A DNA stretch of 64,000 nucleotides from contig LJCX01000035.1 in NCBI GenBank assembly GCA_001298545.1, forward strand, positions 1-64,000. The letters are read 5' to 3'. The stretch's first letter is position 1; the number at the start of each line of letters is the position of its first letter. The notes below the pieces were generated by a model. The model had not been told where the DNA came from. It made no database searches and saw only the letters and a list, made by a program, of their open reading frames with translations. Of this stretch, positions 25,827 to 34,232 are shown piece after piece. Origin of the DNA: Actinobacteria bacterium OV320. Lineage in GTDB: Bacteria > Actinomycetota > Actinomycetes > Streptomycetales > Streptomycetaceae. The translations under genes were made by a program, and so were the position numbers.

Positions 25827-26255
25827 GGCGCGCCAGGCATTGCTGCGGCAAAATATTTCATTCCACTTGCGGGCGACGCAGCGAAGCTGCCCAAACAACT
25901 TGACAACATCGCTGACGCGATCAAACTCGCGAACAAAACCGTCTCCTCGCCGTTCACCGCCCAGCTGGACAATGCCATGGAGCATCTCAAGATGGAGGAC
26001 CTCACTGGGGCTGCGCGGGAACTGAAGGGAGAGGTGGTCAAACGGAAGGCGAACGGTGTCCCGTGGGATCATGTCAACGAGGTTCGAGAAACACAGAACC
26101 GCCTCGTTAAAATAATCGGTCGCATCAACAACAAACTGGGGCATCCGAAGACAGGTGACGCCGCGCGAGAACTCCTCGTCGCAGACCTGGGGCGGGCCAG
26201 AGGGATGCTGGACTATTCCACACATTACGTACCCAGGCAGGGAGTTGGATCATGA
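25827..26255 (+). pseudogene. Ntox28-like polymorphic toxin tip (5'-truncated)
   Basis: The frame opens after a stop at 25800 and lacks a good start; the first ATG is at 25977. Readable residues include GIAAAKYFIPLAGDAAKLP, then ELKGEVVKRKANGVPWDHVN, EVRETQNRLVKIIGRINNKL and ARGMLDYSTHYVPRQG. The PWDHVNEVR...Q..L...I..IN...GHP block is what I recall of polymorphic toxin type 28, a predicted RNase tip of secreted toxins. The N-terminal delivery part is missing. It overlaps the next gene by 4 nt (ATGA), as toxin-immunity pairs often do. Confidence 0.6.
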
Positions 26256-26854
26256 CAGTGATGCATGGCGAATACGTGCGGCAGCTGATGGCGCGGGCAA
26301 AGGAGGGCGCCATCTCGCAGCGAGAGGTTAAGGAGATCGTTCAGGCCATATCCGAGGGCCGAGCCGGCCGAGACCTCTACCGGCCGTTGTACGCGGTTGC
26401 CCGAGCGGGCGGCCCGGCGTATGAGTCGTTGGTGGCCGGCTATGTGATTTACCCCGAGGACCCTGAGCTCTCGGCTCTCGCCGTCCACGTGCTCACGGGG
26501 CAATGGGGAGTGGGAGCGAAGTACCGGAAGCAGATTTTGGAGTTGCTGGGCTCTCCTGAGTGGGACCTGGACGATGACGCGTTCATGGCCGCAGTAACGG
26601 GGGCGGGGGAGATCCTGCACGACGGGTTCGACGCCGAACTCCTGCAAGCCCTGCTGACACTGGCCGAGGAAGGCCGTGGTAAGTACGACGACGACCTCAT
26701 GCAGCGTATGGCTGTAGAGGCGATCGCCCGTGCTCTGGGCGCCAGCCTCGCCGAGTCGATGAACCCTCCCAAGGGAGTCACGCGTACAAAGTGGTCGCAG
26801 GACTTGCTGAAGGCCGCACATGAGCGACTGAACGAGGCGGCACGTCAGCGCTGA
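26252..26854 (+). CDS. Probable immunity protein for the upstream Ntox28-like tip
   Basis: 200 residues, entirely helical with no signal peptide. Blocks AKEGAISQREVKEIVQAISE, LYAVARAGGPAYESLVAGYV and GEILHDGFDAELLQALLTLA suggest HEAT-like repeats. Its start overlaps the toxin tip's stop (ATGA) and it is followed by a strong hairpin, so it is the last gene of that unit. Function as immunity protein is inferred from position; the family itself is not recognised. Confidence 0.6.
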   Translation: MTVMHGEYVRQLMARAKEGAISQREVKEIVQAISEGRAGRDLYRPLYAVARAGGPAYESLVAGYVIYPEDPELSALAVHVLTGQWGVGAKYRKQILELLGSPEWDLDDDAFMAAVTGAGEILHDGFDAELLQALLTLAEEGRGKYDDDLMQRMAVEAIARALGASLAESMNPPKGVTRTKWSQDLLKAAHERLNEAARQR

Positions 26855-26870
26855 ATCCGCACCTGATCGA

Positions 26871-26905
26871 ATGGGCCCCGGCGGACATCGTCCGCCGGGG
26901 CCCAT
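26871..26905. terminator. Perfect 16-bp-stem hairpin terminator
   Basis: ATGGGCCCCGGCGGAC pairs with its exact inverse across a 3-base loop (ATC), 17 bp after the immunity gene stop. Very strong; it also covers the transposase remnant on the opposite strand. Confidence 0.8.
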
Positions 26906-26959
26906 GAGTGGAGCGAGCAACTCCCACTCGTGATCGGTGAGTTCATGGCGGCGTATCAC
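26890..26959 (-). pseudogene. IS5-family transposase, first ~24 codons only
   Basis: GTG 26959 starts VIRRHELTDHEWELLAPLMG, the standard beginning of an IS5-family (DUF4096) transposase. The sequence then runs into the hairpin and no further transposase is found, so only the N-terminal tip survives. Confidence 0.6.
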
Positions 26960-27208
26960 CCCACCATGATCCACCAACTCGATGATTTTTGAAGACGGGC
27001 TCTAGTCCGATCTGCGCGGCGGCCGCCACACCCAAGGCGGTCGTTCGGCTTCAGCGCTGAGGGATCACAGATCTCCAGCCTCCACTGTGCGTCGCCAGGC
27101 GTTCTGAGCCCGCTGGCCGACGCGCAGCCTAAGCTTGTGGCCACGGCAGCGCGGGTAGGGCCGGGGCTTTCCGAACCGCTGGGTCTCGCCCCGGCCGACG
27201 CGGCGTGG

Positions 27209-27295
27209 TCAGGGCTTCGGCGGGTTGCCCTCGCGGCGCCACCGAGTGGTCCAGTACAGATCCCGCACGGGTACGTATTCCTGGAACGCCTTCAT
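27209..27295 (-). CDS. Possible 28-aa peptide overlapping the preceding small gene
   Basis: MKAFQEYVPVRDLYWTTRWR and a short tail. The ATG overlaps the stop of the 52-aa gene (ATGA), so it could be translationally coupled. It may instead be the tail of a single about 80-aa protein separated by a frameshift. Confidence 0.35.
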   Translation of the reverse strand: MKAFQEYVPVRDLYWTTRWRREGNPPKP

Positions 27296-27450
27296 GGCCT
27301 CGGCTGCGCCTTGGTCAGGATCGGAGGCTCTTCCGCGGGGGCGAGCGGCTTGGGGTCCCCCATGACGTCCCGCAGCACCCGTTGGGCATCGGTGACGCGA
27401 TTCAGAAGCATCCTGTACCGGAGTTCCAGTTCCTCGAACGACTCGTTCAT
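27292..27450 (-). CDS. Small hypothetical protein
   Basis: 52 residues, MNESFEELELRYRMLLNRVT followed by DAQRVLRDVMGDPKPLAPAE. One amphipathic helix and an acidic-proline tail. The start is well supported by GGAAAGGAAGAGGG directly upstream. No family known to me. Its stop overlaps the next small frame. Confidence 0.5.
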   Translation of the reverse strand: MNESFEELELRYRMLLNRVTDAQRVLRDVMGDPKPLAPAEEPPILTKAQPRP

Positions 27451-27752
27451 CCCTCTTCCTTTCCGTCGGGTTGGACGACGTGGGGCCGGAATGTACGGCC
27501 GCAGCCACGGATCGGCAAACAGTGGCGGGCTGGTGCAGGGGGAGGCGTCGACGGGAAGTCGGAGAACCCGGTTGCGGGTGTCAGGGTTACCCGCAACCGG
27601 CCGGCGACACACTGATAAAGGACTGGAACCAGTATGGCAAGGCATCCCGGCTCGACATCAACATGAGCCTTCCGGAGTCCGGTTGGGTCGAGTACCGGGT
27701 CTGCCTCGGCACGTTGTGCTGCGAGCACGGACAGACCGGGGGGCTGGAACAC

Positions 27753-28286
27753 TCACCGGTATGTCCGTCGGCTCCCGGAGCGGCGGAACGGGACCCGCAG
27801 CAGCACCGCCGTCAGTCCGCTCTCGCTGTTGCCGGTGAGCAGCCGCTTGGGAATGATCAACAAACCGGCCTTCCAGCCGAGACGGCCGGTCACGACGTAG
27901 ACCCGCTCGGTCTCCTGGTAGCGGTACATCGCGCGCCACGGCACGCGCATGACCTCCTCGGAGCCACGGGATACGACGAAGCCGACGTCGTCGATGAGGA
28001 CCTGCTTCCCTCCCGTGGCCTGGTCGGCGCGGAACATGCGGCCGGCGAGCAGCGGGGGCAGGAACAGGCCGAGCACACCGTAGACCAGAGCGAGCATCAG
28101 CAGACCGGCGTTGAGCTGGCCGTCGTGAGCGAGGGGCCTCAGGCTGAGCGCCGCCATCAGGACCGCGGCCACGGCGATGAGCCACCGCAGGCACCGGAAC
28201 TATCCGGTCGCCGTGAGGGCGTCGTCGAACTCTTCCCGCGTCAGGGTTCCGCTGAGGGTGATGGCTCTCTGCCGTACGTCGTCCAC
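27753..28286 (-). pseudogene. YcxB-like membrane protein with in-frame amber stop
   Basis: From GTG 28286 it reads VDDVRQRAITLSGTLTREEF...ALTATG, hits TAG at 28200-28202, and continues in the same frame with FRCLRWLIAVAAVLMAALSL. Two membrane segments (LIAVAAVLMAALSL and LLMLALVYGVLGLFLPPLL) are followed by the YcxB-like domain: VGFVVSRGSEEVMRVPWRAM, YQETERVYVVTG and LLIIPKRLL. That is the order of a complete YcxB-like protein. The single nonsense codon after 28 residues probably inactivates it, unless translation restarts downstream. Confidence 0.7.
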
Positions 28287-28580
28287 GGATGCGGAGCCTA
28301 CCGGCAGGCGCCTGATCCACCAGGGCTCGGGGGACGTGCGCCACCGCCGCGAGTGCGCTGCCCGCGAGGACGTCTGCGTGGGATGCCCGTGGGGGCGCCA
28401 CGTCCGGATGCGGTCCGGTCGGGCGTGGCCTGCTCGGCCAGGGGGCGGCCGTTCTCGCGCCGAAGGGGGCGATCGGGCCCCAGCAGACAGGCCGAAGCCG
28501 ACTCTTGCGTGTCAGACCGGCTGCACCGGGGCGCACGAACCCCCGTGCCTGGCGTCCGGCTCATCACCCGCCGTGCTGTG

Positions 28581-29261
28581 TCACTGGTCGGAGGGGTCCT
28601 CGTAGGGTTCGGCGAGTCGTCGGGCGAGGTCGTCGAGCCAGCTCTGGGCCCAGCGGCGTAGGGCGGTGATACCGGCGGCGTCCATGCCGTATGCCTCGAA
28701 TTCCGCGTCGCTGATCCATTCCAGGCTTTCCAGTCGGTCATGCAGCTCGTGGAGGTCGAACTCCTCCGGATGTCTGGCTGCCAGGCCCTCCAGCTCCGGG
28801 ACGGTGTAGAGGTGGCGGGCGGCGTGGACGTCGATGGCGTCACGTGCGAGACCCCGGTCTCCCAAGGCTCGTACTTTCGTGCTGATGAGATCGTCCAGAT
28901 CGAGGACCGGACCGATGTCCATCACAACGGGAGGGCGCCAGAGGACCTCTTTCAGGAGGTCGACTTCGCAGGTGGCGCCCGTGGCTGTGTCGGTCGCGAG
29001 GAAGCGGGCCTTGAGCGGAGCGATGTCGATGACGGTGACATCCCACCCTCGGCCGCTGAGAGCCTGGTCCAGCTGGTCGATGATCTCCCGCATGGAGGCG
29101 GGGTGCTCGGTGGCGAAGTCGAGGTCCTGGCTCGGCCGGTGGACGATGCCGTGAGCCTGGACCGCGTAGCCGCCCATCAGCGCGAGGCCGTAGCGATGGC
29201 CTGCGGTGAGGGCGTCGGACAGGAGGCGCCGGTGGTGTTCGGGCAGGTCGGGCAGTGTCAC
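28581..29261 (-). CDS. AbiEii/AbiGii-type nucleotidyltransferase toxin
   Basis: 226 residues. The N-terminal nucleotidyltransferase signature LALMGGYAVQAHGIVHRPSQ leads to DLDFAT, the metal-binding aspartates of the DUF1814/AbiEii fold. KVRALGDRGLARDAIDVHAA gives the later conserved lysine and aspartates. AbiEii proteins are bacteriostatic GTP-binding nucleotidyltransferases of type IV toxin-antitoxin and abortive phage-resistance systems. The GTG start overlaps the stop of the upstream partner (GTGA), so the two form one operon. Confidence 0.85.
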   Translation of the reverse strand: MTLPDLPEHHRRLLSDALTAGHRYGLALMGGYAVQAHGIVHRPSQDLDFATEHPASMREIIDQLDQALSGRGWDVTVIDIAPLKARFLATDTATGATCEVDLLKEVLWRPPVVMDIGPVLDLDDLISTKVRALGDRGLARDAIDVHAARHLYTVPELEGLAARHPEEFDLHELHDRLESLEWISDAEFEAYGMDAAGITALRRWAQSWLDDLARRLAEPYEDPSDQ

Positions 29262-29605
29262 GCGGCAGCTGCCAGCCGCAACTGCGGGAAACTGTCTTCC
29301 CAGGCGGTGCGCACCCCGCGACCCAGCATCTTGCGCAGTACAGGCCAGTAGGCAACCAGCCGTGAGGCGTCGAGATAGTGCGTGAAGTCTTCGTGTTTTC
29401 CGTTGATCAGGACGATTCGGTACAAGCCCAGCAGCAGTTTCTCATCACCGAGATCGAAGGTACGCAGCCCGGACCACGCCAGATGCAAGGGGAGCGTGAC
29501 TACCCCCTCGACAGGGCCGGAAAGGTCACCAAGACTGCTGGGCAACTCGTCAACGGCCGGAGCCCAGCGCGACTTCCCGGCACTGCCCATCGATCCTTCG
29601 CCCAT
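29258..29605 (-). CDS. Partner of the AbiEii toxin (antitoxin-like, function inferred)
   Basis: 115 residues; the ATG at 29605 or the one at 29590 behind GAAGGA. Blocks GVVTLPLHLAWSGLRTFDLG, LGLYRIVLINGKHEDFTHYL and RLVAYWPVLRKMLGRGVRTAW. Streptomyces genes of this kind regularly precede AbiEii-type nucleotidyltransferases. No DNA-binding domain is obvious, so it is not the classical AbiEi antitoxin; a role in control or activity of the toxin is inferred from the overlap alone. Confidence 0.65.
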   Translation of the reverse strand: MGEGSMGSAGKSRWAPAVDELPSSLGDLSGPVEGVVTLPLHLAWSGLRTFDLGDEKLLLGLYRIVLINGKHEDFTHYLDASRLVAYWPVLRKMLGRGVRTAWEDSFPQLRLAAAA

Positions 29606-30435
29606 ACCCGTCGGCCCTCCTGCACTCGGATCGGTCTGCCAGGGAAAACCGTGAGACCCAGCTTAGTTCTTCAAGGCGTCCGGAGCTCGAAAGCCCCGAA
29701 CGCAGGAGCAGCGGCTTTTGCGAGCGACGTCGTCGGTGGGCGTCTCGGTTCTGCCGGCCGTGGGCGTGTATGTCGTGACGAGGGGCCGATGACCGGCCAC
29801 CGGGGGGGCCTCCACCGTCACGAGGTCGCTGCGGGCCGAGAACCGCATCGCGCCGACAGCGCCGTACCACGACGTCTGATGGGTGCGATCGTCGACGTCT
29901 GCACCCGCGCCGTCAGCGGCAGCGTCGACCTGCCCCACGGGTCGGCTCGAATGGGTCCTCGGCCCTGGTCCCCATCGGGTCGCGACGTCGTCACCTCACA
30001 CGATCCGGTCCGTGACAAGGCCGGACTTCTTCGCCCCGGCTGTGCTGGCTTTCGCCCCAACTCATGCGCACCCTCGAGCATTTCACCGGCTTGGGACTTG
30101 ATGAGGTCCGGCATCCGGAAAATCGTAGGCTTCGTTGGAGTGAGCGTGGCCGTTGCGGCCACGTCCGTCACAGCGCGTCCGCAGCCCTCTGCGGCTCCAG
30201 GGTGGGGCCCCTCTGTCTGCCGCCCAACAACTCGACCGTGTTCGCCGACTCCGTCGTCGTCACCGTAATAAGGATCTCCAGCAGCTTCACCTGCTGGTGT
30301 GCTCGAACGGCCGGGAGGCGCCGGCTCGATCTGACCGGAGCATCGAACCAGAACTGCGCTCTGATCGCCTGCCGCGCGGACTGCCGGGCGCGGGGCATGA
30401 TCGACGGCCGACGCCCGCGGGCGGTCACGCTTTCC
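29606..30435. other. Stretch with no confident gene
   Basis: Only one feature is worth naming: a frame at 30101-30268 that starts MRSGIRKIVGFVGVSVAVAA, like a signal peptide, but stops after 55 residues and has a poor ribosome site. It may be the first part of a lost secreted-protein gene. Nothing else is supported. Confidence 0.45.
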
Positions 30436-30651
30436 CTACCGGGCCGGCTTCCTGGTGTGTTCGTCGTCGCGCTTCCTCTGCTCGACCGGGCGGCGCTGGG
30501 CGTCGGTGTCGTGGCTCAGCGCGTCTCCGGCCTCGCTGTCATGCGTTCCGGGCACGATCGCGTCCTGTGCCTCTTGGCGGGCGGCGCGGTCGCCGCTCTC
30601 GCCGGGGGCTTCGGAGGGCGGGGTCGGCTTGCGGTCTTCCTTCTCGGTCAT
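30436..30651 (-). CDS. Small hydrophilic hypothetical protein
   Basis: 71 residues from the ATG at 30651, which follows GAAGGGA. Sequence is very charged and low in hydrophobics (MTEKEDRKPTPPSEAPGESG, then QRRPVEQRKRDDEHTRKPAR), so probably disordered. Similar short acidic/basic proteins are common in Streptomyces; function unknown. Confidence 0.5.
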   Translation of the reverse strand: MTEKEDRKPTPPSEAPGESGDRAARQEAQDAIVPGTHDSEAGDALSHDTDAQRRPVEQRKRDDEHTRKPAR

Positions 30652-30999
30652 GCGGACTTCCCTTCCGTACATGCTCTTGCCGCGGTTCGTGTGGCGTTTT
30701 GTGGTCGTCTTTTACGCAGCGTTGCCTTTCACGTTCGGTCTCCCTCGTCTTCGGCTGCACGGAGACGGCCGTCGCTGATCACGCCACCCCACTTGTTCCC
30801 GGTGCGAGCGTCGGCAGTCTTCTCGCCGAGGCGGCGGTTGGGTGCCTGAGTGGGACGTTTTCGTCCGGGCCGCCTCCCGCATCCTGCGATGCCGCAGAGT
30901 CGGCCCTGCATGCCCCCGGTTCGGCGTCAGTGCGGCCCGGTGGAGTGGGGCGGGTCCCGCTCTCGCCCCGCTCCACCGATCTGCGGATCACCGATGGCG

Positions 31000-31436
31000 T
31001 CAGCGCAGTGTGTACGCCGCGGGGAGGGTCTGCCGGACGGTGTTGCCCTGGCTGTCGGTCGCGCTGATCCGTAGGCCGACTCCCTTGGCGGCCTGGTCCC
31101 GCCGTGGGTTCCTGACCGTCGTGGTGAAGGTGTTCTTCCCGGTAGCCTTCGTGGTCGCGGGGTGCCAGGTGCTGCCCCCGTCGAAGGTGGTCTCCGCCTT
31201 CAGAGAGGACACCTTCGGATCGTCGCAGAGGCGTTCCTGGTAGTAGGCGACGACGGTGATCTCGTGGACCTGTCCCGCCTCGGCGGTGTCCAGGGCAGAC
31301 CGAAGTCGTAGCGCAGGAAGATCAGCGGCTCGGGGCGGCAGGCCGCCTGGTTGCTGCCGACCGTCTCGCCGATGCACGGGCTCAGGGTCGAGGTGTCGTT
31401 CTTGGCCGCCGTAGCTGAGCTGTACTGCCACACCGT
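31000..31436 (-). pseudogene. S8 (subtilisin-like) peptidase, C-terminal remnant
   Basis: Begins in one frame with TVWQYSSATAAKNDTSTLSP and RPEPLIFLRYDFGL, then shifts to LDTAEAGQVHEITVVAYYQE, KVSSLKAETTFDGGSTWHPA, NTFTTTVRNPR and GLRISATDSQGNTVRQTLP. This is the beta-sandwich C-terminal region of large secreted Streptomyces S8 peptidases. The protease domain itself is gone and there is an internal frameshift. Confidence 0.7.
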
Positions 31437-31810
31437 TGCGAGTGGTGCGGCGAGCCGGTCGTGTACGCGGGCCGGGGCCGGCCGCCGCGGTACTGCCGGC
31501 CGTCGCACCGCCGCCGCGCTTCATCCGCACTGCTCCGGCCTCAGCTCCGGTGGCGCCGTGTCCTGCACAGCGGCTGAGCGGCCAGCCCTACACCCTTCCC
31601 GAGGACGCGGTGGAGTGGATCGAGGCACTCGCTGCCCTGCGCGCGGACATAGCCAACCCGAGAATCGCGCCCTTCACCGAGTACATCGCCCTCGCCTGTG
31701 AGAAGACCGCCCGCGCCCTTCGTGACGGCGCTCCGACGTCCCAGATCCGCGCGGCTTCCCCGGCCGGGCCCGAGGCACAGTCTCCCGGCAATGCATCTCC
31801 AGATGCATAA
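31436..31810 (+). CDS. Possible hypothetical protein
   Basis: Only the second half (LPEDAVEWIEALAALRADIA, YIALACEKTARALRDG) looks coding, being helical and acidic. The first part is antisense to the peptidase remnant, so the true start is unclear. The last codons contain the palindrome ATGCATCTCCAGATGCAT. Low support. Confidence 0.3.
   Translation: MRVVRRAGRVRGPGPAAAVLPAVAPPPRFIRTAPASAPVAPCPAQRLSGQPYTLPEDAVEWIEALAALRADIANPRIAPFTEYIALACEKTARALRDGAPTSQIRAASPAGPEAQSPGNASPDA
31791..31808. repeat. Palindrome ATGCATCT-CC-AGATGCAT
   Basis: Eight-base arms around a 2-base centre. Closely related to the palindrome at 32409-32430; both start CAATGCATC. Confidence 0.5.
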
Positions 31811-31916
31811 GGGTGGAGCCTGTTAAAGTTCTTTCTGTCGAACGGGGGTAGCTCCGGTCCGACGCAGAGAGACCCGACCCGGCGGCATCCGGGCCAGGTC
31901 CCTCCACGCAGTTCAC

Positions 31917-31947
31917 GAGCCCGGTCGTCTTGTATCCGACCGGGCTC
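31917..31947. terminator. Hairpin, probable terminator of the small membrane protein gene
   Basis: GAGCCCGGTCG and CGACCGGGCTC form a perfect 11-bp stem with a 9-base loop, about 60 bp beyond the 3' end of the gene at 32008-32133. Confidence 0.6.
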
Positions 31948-32007
31948 GCTGCATTGCGCAGCGGACCTCGGGCGATTCCGACCGTTCGTGAGGCGGGCTC
32001 AGTGGTG

Positions 32008-32133
32008 TCACTGAGCGAACTGCACCGCCAGTGCGATGACTGCCACCAGCAGACTTGCGGTCGTCAGCAGGACCTGCCACCTGTCCGGCTCCGGCCACTT
32101 CGCCCTGTCGGGCTTTTCCTTTGGGGCGTTCAT
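32008..32133 (-). CDS. Small single-pass membrane protein
   Basis: 41 residues from the ATG at 32133, preceded by GAGGTGG. A charged N-terminus (MNAPKEKPDRAKWPEPDRW) is followed by one membrane helix, VLLTTASLLVAVIALAVQFA. Proteins of this form are frequent and uncharacterised in Streptomyces. An in-frame upstream start at 32247 would give 79 residues. Confidence 0.5.
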   Translation of the reverse strand: MNAPKEKPDRAKWPEPDRWQVLLTTASLLVAVIALAVQFAQ

Positions 32134-32250
32134 CGGCACCACCTCACTTTCCCCCTCCCGGTCCGACACAGGGTGTGCTGGTCCCGGGGGGCCTGTGAAC
32201 CGGCGGCGGTCGCCGCTCAGTTCGGGGAGGTCAGTAAGGCGGGACATACA

Positions 32251-32871
32251 TTACCCTCGCTTTCCAAGGGTCTGTTTTGCGGTTGACTGCAAATTGACCA
32301 ACTGAAGAGTCGCAAGCCTTGAATTTGAAGGCCTCAGTCCTGGTGGCGTTCTTACAATCACAGGTGGTGTCCGACAGCTGCCTATGAAGGTGGGGACAGA
32401 ATTTTTTTCAATGCATCCCGGGATGCATTGCGCACGCCAGGGCCAGAAACCGTACCGGCGGTAGAGCTCGAGGTGCTTGGGACTGTGCGAGAAGGTGAAC
32501 AGGCCGAGGTGGCGGTTCTCCCAGGTGTCGAAGCAGGCCATGACCGGTTCCATGAGGCGCCTGCCGATGCCCTGGTCCCACAGATCCGGACGTACCGTCA
32601 GCGGGCCGAAGAACCCGACACTGCCCCAGTTGGCGGCGAAGTTCGATCCGACGACCTCGCCCTCGACGGTCGCTGCGAAGGCCGCATGTGGATCTGCGGC
32701 CCAGCGGGTGCGGACATAGTCGGCGGTCCCGAAGAACGTCTCCGGCTCAGGGGCCCCGAGGAAGGTCCCGAAGGCGACCCTGAAGATTTCGTCGGCCCGA
32801 TCCAGGCCCGGCTCAGCCAGCGAGCGGACCGACACCGAGGCGGCGACACTCGTTCGCTTCGCTGCGGGCAT
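32251..32871 (-). pseudogene. GNAT acetyltransferase with replaced C-terminus
   Basis: From ATG 32871 (AAAGGAGA upstream) the GNAT pattern is good: ADEIFRVAFGTFLGAPEPET, YVRTRWAADPHAAFAATVEG, GFFGPLTVRPDLWDQGIGRR with the CoA loop, and HSPKHLELYRRYGFWPWRA. Homology then stops; the following residues read through the palindrome at 32409-32430 and about 55 unrelated residues to a stop at 32251. The last strand of the fold is therefore lost and activity is doubtful. Confidence 0.7.
32409..32430. repeat. Perfect 22-bp palindrome at the GNAT break point
   Basis: CAATGCATCC followed by CGGGATGCATTG forms an uninterrupted palindrome. It lies exactly where similarity to GNAT proteins ends, and a related palindrome is at 31791-31808, so it may mark the edge of an inserted segment. 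Confidence 0.6.
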
Positions 32872-33202
32872 GATCGCTCTCCTTTCCGCCCCCAGTTCCA
32901 TCGCACCACGGACGTGTGCCGCGGGCGAAGCGAGTCCGGCGGTACCTCAAGGATCGAGCGGCCGCGTTCCCCGACGACCGGGCGGCCGTCTTCCTGCCGA
33001 TCGATGACCCGCTGGGCCCCGGTCCGCCGGGGGCCTCCGAGGAGCCGGAGGAGCGCCGACTGTGCTTGCTCTACCACCTCGCCCCGCCATTGGTTATCAC
33101 CGCCGTCGACGCCCAGCGAGCTATTGGAGCTCGCATACCTCGTGCAGTCGGCATACCGCAGGGATCACGAGACGTCAGCCCTACGACACCACGCTTTGAA
33201 GG
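32872..33202. other. Stretch without a supportable gene
   Basis: A plus-strand frame at 32916-33209 has no ribosome site or recognisable domain. Probably intergenic or decayed DNA beyond the imuB 3' end. Confidence 0.5.
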
Positions 33203-34227
33203 TCAGTAGGCACATTCGCTGGAACCCCGCTGGCCGGAAGCGTGGACCGCGAGGGCCGCTGGATAGATCACGTTGTGTCCGTACCGGGCCCGGGCGCTGT
33301 CGGCGACGGCTTCGAGCGCGAGAGGCTTGTCGTCGCCCTGGTCGAGGGTGAGCTGCCGGGTGGCCTGCTCGTCAGGGCGTAGGGCGTCGGCGCGCAGGGC
33401 TATGCTACGGACCCGGGCGCGCTGGAGCCCGAGGGAGTCATAGATCGCATACGCCGCTCGGGCCAGCAGGACGGTGTAGTGGGTGGCTTCGGTCGGGGTG
33501 CGGCTGCGGTGGGTGGCGCTGTGGTCGGCGTAGCGGACGGTGCAGGTCAGCCCAGCGGCGATCTGGCCGGAGTCGCGCAGGCGGGCGCCAAGCTGGTCGG
33601 CGAGAGCGAGCAGGGCGCTCCGGTGCTGGGCGGGATCGAGTTCGTCGCGGGTGAAGCGGTGCTCGGTACTGATGCTCGCCGGCGTCGGGGTGGGATCGAC
33701 GGTCGTGGTGTCGCGGCCGCGGGCGCGTTCGTGCAGGGCGCGTCCGGCCCGGGCGCCGAGGAGGCGCTGAAGGGTGAGCTGGGGGACGTCGGTGATGTCG
33801 CCGACGGTGTGCAGTCCGTACTCGGTGAGGGTGGCCGCGCTTTCGTGCCCACGCCGGGAAGTTCCCGGACCGGGCGGGGACGCAGGAAGGCGGTGATCGC
33901 CTCGGGGGAGTCGTCGATGACGGTGCGCAGGCCGGGCCCGGTGAGCGCGCAGGCCATCGCGGCGAGCATCCGGTTCGGTGCCGCAGCCGCCGAACTGCGC
34001 AGGCCGAAGTAGGCGAGCGCGCGCAACTGGACCAGCTCGCTCACGCTGCGGGCGTTCCGCTTCCAGTAGAGGAGCGCGCCGGTCAGATCGAGGACAGCCA
34101 TGTCCGGTTCGATCAGTTGCACGCGGGGCGTGAAGTCCTCCAGCAGGCGCCGCAGGCTCTCGGGGAGTTGCGGGTCCGGGTCGGCCGGGAGGACGAAGCG
34201 CAGGTGGAGGATGCAGCGACCGCTCAT
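33203..34227 (-). pseudogene. imuB: ImuB-like Y-family polymerase homologue, 1-nt frameshift
   Basis: ATG 34227 lies 5 nt after the dnaE2 stop. The first frame gives CILHLRFVLPADPDPQLPES, MAVLDLTGALLYWKR, LRALAYFGLRSSAAAAPNRM and PVRELPGVG. Near 33850 a single base is missing and the protein continues in the next frame with TLTEYGLHTVGDI, DSGQIAAGLTCTVRYADHS and LTLDQGDDKPLALEAVADS, ending at 33203. ImuB lacks polymerase activity itself and recruits DnaE2 to the sliding clamp during SOS mutagenesis. If the deletion is real, the mutasome is disabled; a sequencing error is an alternative. Confidence 0.75.
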
Positions 34228-34232
34228 ATTGA

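Noticed and set aside
31810..31920. tRNA-like or T-box-like look of the GC-rich hairpins before 31.95 kb
   Set aside because: No cloverleaf, anticodon arm or specifier loop could be built; the paired segments are explained as simple hairpins.
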